Part shown: piece by piece, positions 35,522 through 44,052 of the stretch
How the letters are laid out: every line of letters begins with the position of its first letter
Position numbering within the stretch: the first letter of the stretch is position 1
Assembly: GCA_949372595.1 (NCBI GenBank)
Contig: CASIAN010000034.1
Location: forward strand, 1 to 64,000
Source: CPC320 sp002336405
Lineage (GTDB): Bacteria; Pseudomonadota; Alphaproteobacteria; Rhodobacterales; Rhodobacteraceae
Reading direction: 5' to 3'
DNA: 64,000 nucleotides
Made by a program: the position numbers and the translations under genes
The notes under the pieces: model-generated
Told to the model about the DNA's origin: nothing
Seen by the model: only the letters and a program-made list of their open reading frames with translations
Databases searched by the model: none

Positions 35522-36912
35522 TACTTTGGGCCTATCATATTTTCGGGGCGCACCACGCGATCAAAGGTGGTTGCGTCGACGAACCCCAAGGCGATCGCCT
35601 CTTGCTTCAGGGTCGTGCCGTTTTTATGCGCCGTTTTGGCCACTTTGGTGGCGTTGTCATAGCCGATCTCAGGGGCGAGCGCCGTCACCAGCATCAGCGA
35701 TTCACGCATCAGTTTTTCAATCCGGTCCTCATCGGCGGCCAAATCCTTGATCAGGTTGTCGGTAAAGGCCGCGGCGGCATCGCCAAGCAACTGCATGGAT
35801 TGTAGCACGTTATAGGCCATCATCGGCTTGTAGACGTTCAGTTCAAAATGCCCTTGTGATCCAGCAAAGCCAACGGCGGCATCATTGCCCATCACATGAA
35901 TACACACTTGGGTCAGTGCTTCGCATTGGGTCGGGTTGACCTTGCCGGGCATGATCGAACTTCCTGGTTCGTTTTCGGGCAGGATTAATTCACCCAGACC
36001 GCAGCGCGGGCCAGAGCCAAGAAGCCGGATATCATTGGCGATTTTAAACAGGCTGCCAGAGACTACCTTCAGTGCGCCAGAGATTTCCACCATTGCATCA
36101 TGGGCGGCCAGGGCCTCGAATTTATTGGGGGCTGTGACGAACGGCAGGCCGGTGATCTGCGCCATATTGGACGCCACCATTTCCGACCAGCCCATCTTGG
36201 TGTTCAGGCCTGTGCCAACCGCTGTTCCGCCTTGGGCCAGTTCATAGATCCGCCCCAACGCATCTTTAACGCGCTGGATACCCATGGCCACCTGATGGCT
36301 ATAACCGGAAAACTCTTGACTGAGGGTGAGGGGGGTGGCGTCTTGGGTGTGGGTGCGGCCAATTTTGATGATACCGTCGAATTCGACGATTTTCGCCTGC
36401 AGTCCCGCATGCAGTTTTTCCAGCCCGGGCAACAGCACGTCGCGGGCGCTCATCGCGGTGGCGATATGCATTGCTGTGGGAAAGGTGTCATTTGAAGACT
36501 GGCTCATATTGCAGTGGTCATTGGGATGCACCGGATCTTTGGAGCCGATCACACCACCAAGTATTTCGATTGCGCGATTGGCGATCACCTCGTTTGAGTT
36601 CATATTTGATTGCGTGCCAGATCCGGTTTGCCAGACCACCAGCGGAAAGTTTTCGTCAAACTTGCCCTCGATGACTTCACTGGCGGCTTGGGTGATCGCA
36701 GTGCCGCGGCGCTCATCCAAGGCCCCAAGGGTCATATTGGCCTCGGCACAGGCTTTTTTGATCACACCCAATGCGCGGACGATGGCAATGGGTTGTTTTT
36801 CCCAACCGATTGGAAAGTTAATAATCGAGCGCTGCGTCTGCGCACCCCAATATTTGTCTGACGGCACCTCAAGGGGGCCAAAGCTATCGGTTTCGGTGCG
36901 CGTCTGCGTCAT
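35521..36912 (-). CDS. fumC: Class II fumarate hydratase
   Basis: 463 residues. It converts fumarate to L-malate in the TCA cycle without an iron-sulfur cluster. Family signature GSSIMPGKVNPTQCE is intact, along with TGSGTQSNMNSNEVIA, MSQSSNDTFPTAMH and GRTHTQDATPLTL. It is the first gene of the fumC-DUF4169-RHH run, with stop and start overlaps that imply coupled translation. Normal length. Confidence 0.97.
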   Translation of the reverse strand: MTQTRTETDSFGPLEVPSDKYWGAQTQRSIINFPIGWEKQPIAIVRALGVIKKACAEANMTLGALDERRGTAITQAASEVIEGKFDENFPLVVWQTGSGTQSNMNSNEVIANRAIEILGGVIGSKDPVHPNDHCNMSQSSNDTFPTAMHIATAMSARDVLLPGLEKLHAGLQAKIVEFDGIIKIGRTHTQDATPLTLSQEFSGYSHQVAMGIQRVKDALGRIYELAQGGTAVGTGLNTKMGWSEMVASNMAQITGLPFVTAPNKFEALAAHDAMVEISGALKVVSGSLFKIANDIRLLGSGPRCGLGELILPENEPGSSIMPGKVNPTQCEALTQVCIHVMGNDAAVGFAGSQGHFELNVYKPMMAYNVLQSMQLLGDAAAAFTDNLIKDLAADEDRIEKLMRESLMLVTALAPEIGYDNATKVAKTAHKNGTTLKQEAIALGFVDATTFDRVVRPENMIGPK

Positions 36913-37340
36913 GTTATTCTCCTACCGGTTTACACCACTGCAAAGTGTCAAGACTGGCTTGGACTGCACCAATCTGTTGCGGGTGCGTTATAAACTATAT
37001 TCAACCAAGGTGCATGGGTAACTTGATCAATCAGCTCAGTTTTTACCGAGGATACAGAATTTCGCTCATTTAAACGGATAAATGCCACTTTATGCTTGGT
37101 ATTTTGCGTCAGATTGCCCTGTCGGAAATCTATATTCTGTCGTTGGTTAGAATGCCATGATGACACTTACACAGATGTTGCTTCAGGCTTGGGTGAACGC
37201 CAGATAGGGCCGCGGAACAGTCCGGAGCCGACAACACTGGTGTTTTGGGGGGCGGTGCTTAGACAATAAAAGGCAGTCTTTAAAAACAAAATACCCCTCA
37301 CGAAGGAGGGGCTTTGCCTGTTCAGTGTTCAAGGCAGCGA
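36913..37340. other. Non-coding gap between fumC and the FlgM-like gene
   Basis: 428 bases. The right end holds the terminator of the FlgM-like gene. The part next to fumC should hold its promoter. I see no convincing gene, tRNA or repeat: possible short frames here lack Shine-Dalgarno sites and family motifs. Confidence 0.6.
37277..37311 (-). terminator. Intrinsic terminator of the FlgM-like gene
   Basis: On the minus strand, CCCCTC-CTTCGT-GAGGGG forms a six-pair GC stem with a six-base loop and is followed by TATTTTGTTTTT. It lies 30 bases after the stop codon of the FlgM-like gene. Confidence 0.85.
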
Positions 37341-37733
37341 TTAAATCATGTCGTGATAAGCTTTTTGCAGAGCGTCCACAACCTTGCCCGAATCATATAT
37401 ATAGGTTCCGGCCCGAATTTCATTTTTGACTTCTGTTACAGCAGTCAGGTCGATCGGCGCGGGCAACTTCTTCATCGAAGAGATCACTTGGTTTGTCACC
37501 GAGTTGATTTCCATTGCTACTTTTGCGGTGGTGCTGGCGGCCATGACCATAGCCGCACCTGTATTTTTGGTGGAATAAGTTCCAGACTGGTCAATAGAAG
37601 CGGTCAAGACGTCGCCTGCTTTGGAATTCTGACTTACGGCCTGTTGCGTTTTCTCATTGCCGCCGGACGTGACTGGAACGGGCAATGGAATTTTAGCATT
37701 CGCGCTGGCTATCCCTTGGATTGACTCAGACAT
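37341..37733 (-). CDS. flgM: FlgM-like flagellar anti-sigma-28 factor
   Basis: 130 residues with a strong AAGGAG site seven bases before the ATG. The N-terminal 85 residues are Ser/Thr/Ala-rich and low in complexity, as in FlgM, which is unfolded there. The last 45 (TAVTEVKNEIRAGTYIYDSG, KVVDALQKAY) match the FlgM C-terminal pattern xLkxaIxxGxYxvdxxkvAdaL that binds sigma-28 (FliA). FlgM blocks late flagellar genes until it is exported through the hook. It is longer than usual (about 95) and stands alone, without flagellar neighbours. The only other flagellar gene in the window is the flagellin at 51817. The assignment rests on the C-terminal motif. Confidence 0.55.
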   Translation of the reverse strand: MSESIQGIASANAKIPLPVPVTSGGNEKTQQAVSQNSKAGDVLTASIDQSGTYSTKNTGAAMVMAASTTAKVAMEINSVTNQVISSMKKLPAPIDLTAVTEVKNEIRAGTYIYDSGKVVDALQKAYHDMI

Positions 37734-37996
37734 AATGTAACTCCTTCAGCACATAGAACGACCAGATCGTGCCAACTTTAATGCTGGCAGCTAAAATAAT
37801 TAAATAAACTTGGTTATTCTATATGCAGTCTGTGGATTGCTATTATTGGGCGAAGGCGGCTTGCCGAGTAAGGCGGATGGCCACTTCTGTTTCGTCTCTG
37901 AGAAACAGGCAGTCGCCGAGTGCTGGTGCTGGCGACGGGCCTTGCAGTTTATATGCTATCACAGGCGCGGCGGTGGCGTGCTGTCGCCTGCCTGGT

Positions 37997-38395
37997 TTAC
38001 GTGACCTCTTCGATCGCGCCGTCCGCCTTGAGCCACGCGGTAAATCCGCCTTCGATATGGGCGACCGGTGCCAGACCCATTTCCATCGCCAACTGGGCGC
38101 TTAATGCCGACCGCCAAGCGCTGGCGCAGTAGAACACATAAGTTTTATCCTGATTGAAGATGTCTTTGTGGTAGGGACTTTCGGGGTCAATCCAGAACTC
38201 CAACATGCCGCGGGGGCAGGAAAAAGCGCCGGGTATTTTGCCACCACGCTTGATCTCGCGGATATCACGCAGATCGACTAGAACATGCTGGTCGCTATCG
38301 ACAAGCGCCTTGGCTTCTTCCAGTGGGATCGTGGTGACCACCTTGTTGGCCTCTGCTATAAGGGCCTTGATGCCCTTGGTGATTGTCTGTGCCAT
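37997..38395 (-). CDS. Single-domain rhodanese-like sulfurtransferase
   Basis: 132 residues. The rhodanese fold shows VLVDLRDIREIKRGGKIPGA and the active-site loop YCASAWRSALSA with its cysteine. No signal peptide. It is the last gene of an operon with a selenium-binding-protein/methanethiol oxidase, a ferredoxin and a CoA-binding protein. A sulfur-transfer or persulfide-handling role downstream of H2S release fits this context. That link is inferred. Confidence 0.9.
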   Translation of the reverse strand: MAQTITKGIKALIAEANKVVTTIPLEEAKALVDSDQHVLVDLRDIREIKRGGKIPGAFSCPRGMLEFWIDPESPYHKDIFNQDKTYVFYCASAWRSALSAQLAMEMGLAPVAHIEGGFTAWLKADGAIEEVT

Positions 38396-38408
38396 TAATG
38401 TAAATATC

Positions 38409-38867
38409 CTATATCGTCAGGTGAAGTTTTGGTTTCCAGAACGGACGGAATAACTCAATTTTGGGACAGCGGTTCATCACCACTTTCAGACCGGCATCCT
38501 CGGCTATTTTGGCCGCGTCAGGATGGGTAACACCGATTTGCCCCCACAGTACTTTTGCGCTGATTGCCACAGCCTCCTGCGCGATGCGTGGCAATTCACT
38601 GGCGTTGCGAAACACTTCAACCATATCCACCGGCCGATCAATCGCCGCGAGCGATGGATAGACTTTCAAGCCGCGAATTTCTTGACCCGCCAGGCCGGGG
38701 TTGACGGGGATCATGTCATAGCCGGTTTCGTGCAGCACCCGCAGTACGCCATAGCTGAACTTGGTTTTATCGCCACTGGCCCCGACCATTGCGATGGTTT
38801 TAACGCTGCTGAGAATATCTTGCAGGTATGTTTCTGAATAGGGCTCTTCGTGGTTCATGTAATTCAT
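38409..38867 (-). CDS. CoA-binding domain protein (YccU-like)
   Basis: 152 residues with the CoA_binding_2 Rossmann fold: IAMVGASGDKTKFSYGVLRVL, GYDMIPVNPG, IDRPVDMVEVFRNASE and VLWGQIGVTHPDAA. Family members bind CoA but no enzymatic activity is established. Its start overlaps the end of the ferredoxin gene by four bases, and the rhodanese gene follows 13 bases after its stop. Confidence 0.88.
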   Translation of the reverse strand: MNYMNHEEPYSETYLQDILSSVKTIAMVGASGDKTKFSYGVLRVLHETGYDMIPVNPGLAGQEIRGLKVYPSLAAIDRPVDMVEVFRNASELPRIAQEAVAISAKVLWGQIGVTHPDAAKIAEDAGLKVVMNRCPKIELFRPFWKPKLHLTI

Positions 38868-39235
38868 GGCTTTTCCTCCAAGGGACGCGCGATATCGGCC
38901 TTCAACTCATGCGCGGCTAAAGGGTCTAAAAACGGGTTGCGATAAAGTTTGTCATGGCTGTCGACACCGACCTCAATGACACAATCGGTGACCGGGCGGG
39001 CCACGCATAGGATCACATAGCCATCGTTGATTTGGCGGTTGTTCAGCGCGACTTGAGCTTTTTGATGTATCTCGCCGGAAATCAGTTTGGCCGCGCAGGT
39101 GATGCAACCGCCGTATTTACACCCGTAAGGCAGATCGACGCCCTGTTCTTTAAGACTGTCCAGCAGCGGCTTGCGATGATCGACCAAAAAGGTTTGATCC
39201 TGCCGGTTGGCGAGTGTGATTTTGCGCTCAACCAT
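38864..39235 (-). CDS. Plant-type 2Fe-2S ferredoxin
   Basis: 123 residues. The cluster ligands are in PYGCKYGGCITCAAKL (C-x4-C-x2-C) and the later CVARPVTDC. This is the chloroplast-type 2Fe-2S fold also found in oxygenase electron carriers. It starts two bases after the stop of the SBP56 gene, so they are almost certainly co-translated. It may supply or take electrons for the neighbouring sulfur enzyme. Such a partner is not a standard part of methanethiol oxidase, which makes it interesting. Confidence 0.9.
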   Translation of the reverse strand: MVERKITLANRQDQTFLVDHRKPLLDSLKEQGVDLPYGCKYGGCITCAAKLISGEIHQKAQVALNNRQINDGYVILCVARPVTDCVIEVGVDSHDKLYRNPFLDPLAAHELKADIARPLEEKP

Positions 39236-39237
39236 CT

Positions 39238-40596
39238 CTATAGCCAGATATCTGATGTGCAGTCGCCACCGGGATAGCGGGTCTCATGGCAGCGTGAGGG
39301 TCCGTTCGGTTCTTTGCCGAAATCGACAACGAAGTTTGGATCGATCTCCATTCCGCCATTTTCAGTGTCGCAGTTGACCATCAACATGCACCCACCGTTG
39401 GTGCGAATCTCGGGATAAAACTGATTGTCCCAAGTCGAGAACAGCGAAGTGGTCACATAGAGGCGTCTGCCATCCAGACTAAGCTGGATCATCTGTGGCC
39501 CGCCGGTAACCTTTACGCCGTTGACTTCGGGCGCTTTGCCCAACAAGCCACCCATCCACACTTGTCCGGTCAGCTTGGCATTATGGGGGTCGCTGATGTC
39601 ATATTGCCGGATGTCGCCGTGCAGCCAGTTGCAGAAATAGATATATTTGTCATCCATCGATAGTAAAATAACGGTGATCACACCGGGGACAGGGATCGGC
39701 CATTCTGGATGCGGCTCATTCTCGACATCAATAATTTTTTCCCACTGCCATTTGCCAGCAGCGTCTTTCCACCAGTGAATGATGTTGGACGATAGCGCCG
39801 CGCCGACAAACCCGTGGGTGCTGTCAGGGTCATGGTGAAAGCGTACTTCCAGGGGCACGAGACCATCCTCGCCCAAATACATGGTTTCCTCGACGCGCTT
39901 TTCCTCGAAATTCCAAAAATGGATTTCGCGGCCATATTTCAAATGGCCGACCTCTTCGAGGTCAAACCCGGGCATGAAAGTGTTGGGGGCGGCCCATTCG
40001 GAACTGACCATCACGTTGTGGCGGGGTTGATACCAAAAATCATAGCCGAATTTTATATCGCCCATGTCATTTTCCCAGCGGCCGACAATGTCAAAGTTTT
40101 CATTGAGATGTAAATAGCCGCCGGGTGCGTTGCCTTGGGCATCGCCCAGCATCGAAATGATGATATCCGAACCCAAGCAATGCACTGTATGTGGCGCAGA
40201 AAGGTTGGTTTTTGCTTTGATATCAGCGCCTTGAATTATCATATGCAGCTTTGGATTGCGTGGGTCATCTAGGCAGTCGACAATGTGCAAGTTTGAGGAC
40301 CTCACCCCCGGAACAATCAAATACCGGCGCTCTTTTCCGGGTACATCATGGCACGAAGAACAGGCGTTCCAACCCATATGGTGCAACTCGTCACCGATTC
40401 CGGGCACCTCAAGGCGACTGATCACCTGACTATAGGTCGGGCTTTGCGGATCGGCATCAATCGTGGCCAAGTAATCGGGTTTTTGGATGCCCGTGCCGGT
40501 ATAGATGGCGATTGTATAAAGCAGTTTTTCATGCGGCGCTTGCATCGCATCGCTCGGAGAGGCGTAGCCGGGTCCACAACAAATCTTGTCCTGCAT
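39238..40596 (-). CDS. mtoX: Selenium-binding protein SBP56 / methanethiol oxidase family
   Basis: 452 residues from ATG 40596 (AAAGGG five bases ahead); longer frames upstream have no such site. Family marks are DKICCGPGYASPSDAM near the N-terminus, MGWNACSSCHDV, VPGVRSSNLHIVD, LSMDDKYIYFCNWLHGDIRQY and SLDGRRLYVTTSLFSTWD. Characterised members oxidise methanethiol to formaldehyde, H2S and H2O2 with copper. Roseobacters make methanethiol from DMSP, so this role is plausible. No signal peptide is visible, whereas the best-studied enzyme is periplasmic. The symbol reflects family only. Confidence 0.85.
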   Translation of the reverse strand: MQDKICCGPGYASPSDAMQAPHEKLLYTIAIYTGTGIQKPDYLATIDADPQSPTYSQVISRLEVPGIGDELHHMGWNACSSCHDVPGKERRYLIVPGVRSSNLHIVDCLDDPRNPKLHMIIQGADIKAKTNLSAPHTVHCLGSDIIISMLGDAQGNAPGGYLHLNENFDIVGRWENDMGDIKFGYDFWYQPRHNVMVSSEWAAPNTFMPGFDLEEVGHLKYGREIHFWNFEEKRVEETMYLGEDGLVPLEVRFHHDPDSTHGFVGAALSSNIIHWWKDAAGKWQWEKIIDVENEPHPEWPIPVPGVITVILLSMDDKYIYFCNWLHGDIRQYDISDPHNAKLTGQVWMGGLLGKAPEVNGVKVTGGPQMIQLSLDGRRLYVTTSLFSTWDNQFYPEIRTNGGCMLMVNCDTENGGMEIDPNFVVDFGKEPNGPSRCHETRYPGGDCTSDIWL

Positions 40597-40648
40597 CTGT
40601 GCCCTTTCAGATAAAACCATTGCAAGTTGATATAAAATTTTCATATAG

Positions 40649-40663
40649 TAAGAAACTTTCTTA
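40649..40663. promoter_or_regulatory. Palindrome between SBP56 and IclR genes, candidate IclR operator
   Basis: TAAGAAACTTTCTTA, a perfect 7+1+7 inverted repeat with further partly matching flanks, lies 16 bases before the IclR start and about 50 bases before the SBP56 ATG. IclR-family operators are short AT-flanked dyads in just such divergent gaps. Confidence 0.55.
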
Positions 40664-40678
40664 GTAAATGAGAATATT

Positions 40679-41449
40679 ATGCAGCTAGATAGAATAATGA
40701 TGGTGTTGGAATATGTTGCCGCAGCAGACCGGCCGGTGTCGGCAACAGAGCTGCATAAGCTAACTGAAATCCCCAAGCCGACCTGCTATCGCGCGCTGCA
40801 AAAACTGGCAGAGAACGGGTTTATTGAAGATGTTGAGGCGGCGGGGCGTTATGCAATCGGCCATCGCCTTCGCGCAGCGGTTCTGCAGGGGCAATCCAAT
40901 TTCGATGTCTGCGAAGCCACACGACCTTTTTTAAAAGAGGCCGCCGGGGAATATGACGAAGCGGTGTTTTTATCCCGAATTCGCAACAATGGGGTCGAAA
41001 TTATTCATGTCGAGGCGCCGGCTAACTCTCGGTCAGGCTTCATTCACCCGGGGCTGGGGTTTCGCCCGATACATGCCTGTTCATGCTCCAAGGCAATTTT
41101 GGCTTTTGCCGGTTCTGATCTGCTGATGACGGCGATGAAAACGCCGATGAAGCAATATACAGACAAAACCTATACCGAGATCGATCAATTGAAACGTGAT
41201 ATTGAGCAGGTGAAGGTCAAGGGTTATGCGGAATGTCTGGAAGAAATTCAAACTGGTGTTTCCAGCGTAGCCGTACCCATTTTTATGGCAAATGTAGGCA
41301 CCATTTTTAGCATTGGTTGCATTGGTCCGGTCAGCAAATTCAATGCAACTAAAAGAGCCGAGATCGGCGCCTCGTTGCTGGGCTTGGTCGGCCGTATTAG
41401 TCAAGCTATTCAGATGCATGCGCAAGTCGCACATAGTGCTGCTTTATAG
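40679..41449 (+). CDS. IclR-family transcriptional regulator
   Basis: 256 residues. The N-terminal winged HTH (VLEYVAAADRPVSATELHKL, PKPTCYRALQKLAENGFIED) covers about residues 1-70. The C-terminal effector domain shows FRPIHACSCSKAILAF and AVPIFMANVGTIFSIGCIGP. It is divergent from the SBP56-ferredoxin-CoA-binding-rhodanese operon with a palindrome in the 82-base gap, so it probably controls that operon and itself. The effector is unknown, perhaps a C1 or sulfur compound. Confidence 0.93.
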   Translation: MQLDRIMMVLEYVAAADRPVSATELHKLTEIPKPTCYRALQKLAENGFIEDVEAAGRYAIGHRLRAAVLQGQSNFDVCEATRPFLKEAAGEYDEAVFLSRIRNNGVEIIHVEAPANSRSGFIHPGLGFRPIHACSCSKAILAFAGSDLLMTAMKTPMKQYTDKTYTEIDQLKRDIEQVKVKGYAECLEEIQTGVSSVAVPIFMANVGTIFSIGCIGPVSKFNATKRAEIGASLLGLVGRISQAIQMHAQVAHSAAL

Positions 41450-41767
41450 GTGACCTCTTTTACCAGTCTTGTTTCCAGACAATTGTTTTTAAAAGTACGG
41501 TCCCTCAAAATACTGTGAAACACATTTTGGTGTTGCCTTTGATGTTTGCAGACTGGTTTTAATTGGGTGCGCTTTTGTTGACGCGTATCGCCGCGTAAAA
41601 GTAATTTTATGGTGACTGTGGTGCGGGGCTGGCTTGCGGCGAACGATCAGCTATAACCACCTTATGTTCCGGGCTGATGTTACTGACACGACCAGATCGG
41701 ATGAGCTTTGCCGACGATCGTGGGGCCATGGTGTGTGGTGAATAATTCTCAACAGGGGGCTTTGATC
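41450..41767. other. Non-coding gap upstream of the serine hydrolase
   Basis: 318 bases. I see no gene, strong terminator or repeat, only AT-rich stretches near 41,470-41,560. An in-frame TTG at 41708 could extend the hydrolase but is less likely than the ATG at 41768. Confidence 0.5.
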
Positions 41768-42940
41768 ATGCAAAGCACAAATCGGATGCAGTTTGTTGCT
41801 GATGGCTATGTCGCGGCACAAAAATTTTGTGGTATTGAATGGCAGGTCGAACGTGCTGGGGCGGTGTTGCAGTCAGGTCGTGCAGGCTGCGCCGAGTTTG
41901 AAACCCAGCGGCCGATCCCCGAGACAGCCCTATATCAGATTTTTTCTATGACCAAGCCGATCATCTCGGTGCTTGCTCTGCGCTTGATCGATCAGGGACG
42001 GCTGCGGCTTTATGATCCCGTTGCACAGTTTGATCCTGCGTTTGCAAAGATGAAGGTTCTGGGCACCGATGGGTCGATTACACCAGCCCAGCGGTTGATC
42101 ACGGTTGAGGATTTGCTGATGCATCGCGCCGGGTTCAGCTATGAATTCATTCTTGGCTGTCACGTTGCCCCCTATTACCGTGGGGCGAATATTCTGGCGG
42201 ATGGCCACCGATCAATGGCGGATATGATGACGGCACTCGCGGCACTGCCACTGGCGTTTCATCCTGGTACCGCATGGCGCTATAGCGTGGCGACGGATGT
42301 GCTTGCTCATGTGATCGAATGCGCCACGGGCTGTGACCTGAGCGCCTTATTGCAGGCTGAAATTTTTGACCCCTTAGGGATGAAAGACACCGGTTTTTGC
42401 GTGCCCCGCGCAGATCGGCACCGCCTGATGGCAATGTATGGGCCTGGCGATTTGACAGGATTGCCGCCAGTGTCAGCTTTGCCACACAGTCTTGTGCGAC
42501 GCGATATCAGTCAGATGTGCCCTGTTGATAAGCCAGATTTTCGCCGCGGTGGCCTAGGGCTTTATGCCAGTCTGAACGATTATATGTGTTTTGCGCGCAT
42601 GTTGTTAACCGGGCGCACGCCACAGGGTGATGCTGTGGTATCTTCTAAAATGCATGACATGCTTCAGCGCAACAGAATCACGCTTGACCAATTGCCGCTG
42701 TCGGTTGGGGCTGTGCCTCTACGGGGCTATGGCTGGGGCCTGACCGGGCGGGTGATGATCGATCCTGGCGCTGCGACTGCCCCGACCTCGGATGGCGAGT
42801 TTGGCTGGGCGGGGGCGGCAGATACGTATTTTTGGGTGGATCCGCGCGAAGATATGGTTGGTGTGGTGATGACCCAGTTTTTAGGTGGTGCGTTGCCATT
42901 GGCCGAAGATATGCGCACAGCCGCCTATCAAAGCCTGTGA
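41768..42940 (+). CDS. Class C beta-lactamase-related serine hydrolase (EstB-like)
   Basis: 390 residues from ATG 41768, with a GGGGG site about nine bases before it. The S-x-x-K catalytic pair is SMTK in QIFSMTKPIISVLALRL. The tyrosine motif is WRYSVATDVLAHVIE, typical of EstB-type esterases, and a later motif is FGWAGAADTYFWVDP. No signal peptide is visible, so probably a cytoplasmic esterase rather than an antibiotic-resistance enzyme. It is followed by obg with a 74-base gap. Confidence 0.87.
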   Translation: MQSTNRMQFVADGYVAAQKFCGIEWQVERAGAVLQSGRAGCAEFETQRPIPETALYQIFSMTKPIISVLALRLIDQGRLRLYDPVAQFDPAFAKMKVLGTDGSITPAQRLITVEDLLMHRAGFSYEFILGCHVAPYYRGANILADGHRSMADMMTALAALPLAFHPGTAWRYSVATDVLAHVIECATGCDLSALLQAEIFDPLGMKDTGFCVPRADRHRLMAMYGPGDLTGLPPVSALPHSLVRRDISQMCPVDKPDFRRGGLGLYASLNDYMCFARMLLTGRTPQGDAVVSSKMHDMLQRNRITLDQLPLSVGAVPLRGYGWGLTGRVMIDPGAATAPTSDGEFGWAGAADTYFWVDPREDMVGVVMTQFLGGALPLAEDMRTAAYQSL

Positions 42941-43014
42941 TTACGGCCAAGCAAGCCTTGAGACTGCCTGCGAGTTGCGCTATCGCCTGATAGGGCAACG
43001 ATTTGAGGCCCACA

Positions 43015-44052
43015 ATGAAATTTCTTGATCTGTCCAAAGTCCATATCCGATCCGGTGCCGGAGGCGGGGGAGCGGTGAGTTTCCTGCGTGAAAAGCATCT
43101 CGAATACGGGGGACCTGACGGCGGCGATGGTGGTAATGGTGGCTCGGTTTGGGCCGAGGCGGTTGAGGGGCTTAACACCTTGATCGATTTTCGGTATCAG
43201 CAACATTTTTTTGCCAAAAACGGTACGCCGGGAATGGGCAAACAACGCACTGGTGCCAATGGAGATGAAATCGTCCTGCGGGTGCCTGTTGGAACCGAGC
43301 TTCTCGATGAGGACGAAGAGACGGTGATTGCCGATCTAACCGAGGTGGGGCAACGCGTGCTTTTGGCCAAGGGCGGCAATGGCGGCTTTGGCAACCTGCA
43401 TTTCAAAAGCGCGACCAATCAAGCACCCCGCCGGGCCAACCCTGGTCAGGATGGCATCGAGCGCACGCTTTGGTTGCGGTTGAAACTGATCGCGGATGCA
43501 GGTCTTTTGGGTCTGCCCAATGCCGGAAAATCCACATTTCTAGCAGCGACATCGAACGCGCGACCAAAAATTGCTGATTATCCCTTTACCACGCTCTATC
43601 CCAACCTTGGGGTTGTGGCGGTCGATGGCGCCGAATTTGTGATTGCGGATATTCCGGGCCTGATTGAAGGCGCGCATGAGGGTAAGGGTCTGGGTGATTT
43701 GTTTCTGGGCCATGTCGAACGCTGCTCGGTGCTGTTGCATTTGGTGGACGGCACGTCGGCTAACTTTATCGAAGATTACCAAACGATTATTGGTGAGTTA
43801 GAGGCCTATGGTGGGGATCTTGCGCTCAAGCCAAGGGTGACGGCGCTGAACAAAATCGACGCGCTCGATGCCGACGAACGCGGCGAGGCGTGTGCGGCAC
43901 TGCAAGCGGTGGTGGATGGCCCGGTTCTGATGATGTCTGGGGTCAGTTCTGAGGGCGTGACGGACGTTTTGCGTGCGGTACGCGGCCAGATCGATGAGGA
44001 CAGACTGCGTCTTACTCCAATTGTTGAGGAAGTTGAGAAATGGCGACCTTAG
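43015..44052 (+). CDS. obgE: GTPase Obg/CgtA
   Basis: 345 residues from ATG 43015, with MKFLDLSKVHIRSGAGGGG, the glycine-rich Obg domain (PDGGDGGNGGSVW, GGNGGFGNLHFKSATNQ). The G domain has P-loop GLPNAGKSTFLA, switch/G3 DIPGLIEGAHEGKGLGD and G4 NKID. It associates with the large ribosomal subunit and is essential in many bacteria. The stop overlaps the start of proB by 13 bases, the standard obg-proB-proA order. Confidence 0.96.
   Translation: MKFLDLSKVHIRSGAGGGGAVSFLREKHLEYGGPDGGDGGNGGSVWAEAVEGLNTLIDFRYQQHFFAKNGTPGMGKQRTGANGDEIVLRVPVGTELLDEDEETVIADLTEVGQRVLLAKGGNGGFGNLHFKSATNQAPRRANPGQDGIERTLWLRLKLIADAGLLGLPNAGKSTFLAATSNARPKIADYPFTTLYPNLGVVAVDGAEFVIADIPGLIEGAHEGKGLGDLFLGHVERCSVLLHLVDGTSANFIEDYQTIIGELEAYGGDLALKPRVTALNKIDALDADERGEACAALQAVVDGPVLMMSGVSSEGVTDVLRAVRGQIDEDRLRLTPIVEEVEKWRP

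Noticed and set aside
37341..37733. R-body (RebB-like) protein
   Set aside because: The Ser/Thr/Ala-rich N-terminus gave a first impression of RebB, but the C-terminal pattern matches FlgM much better.
37734..37996. Possible membrane-like frames (for example MLVLATGLAVYMLSQ) between FlgM-like and rhodanese genes
   Set aside because: They run antisense into the rhodanese gene and lack a start site and homologue. At best a remnant of a lost gene.
41768..42940. Beta-lactamase resistance gene
   Set aside because: The motif set (SMTK, YSVATD) and lack of signal peptide fit EstB-type esterases, not secreted class C beta-lactamases.
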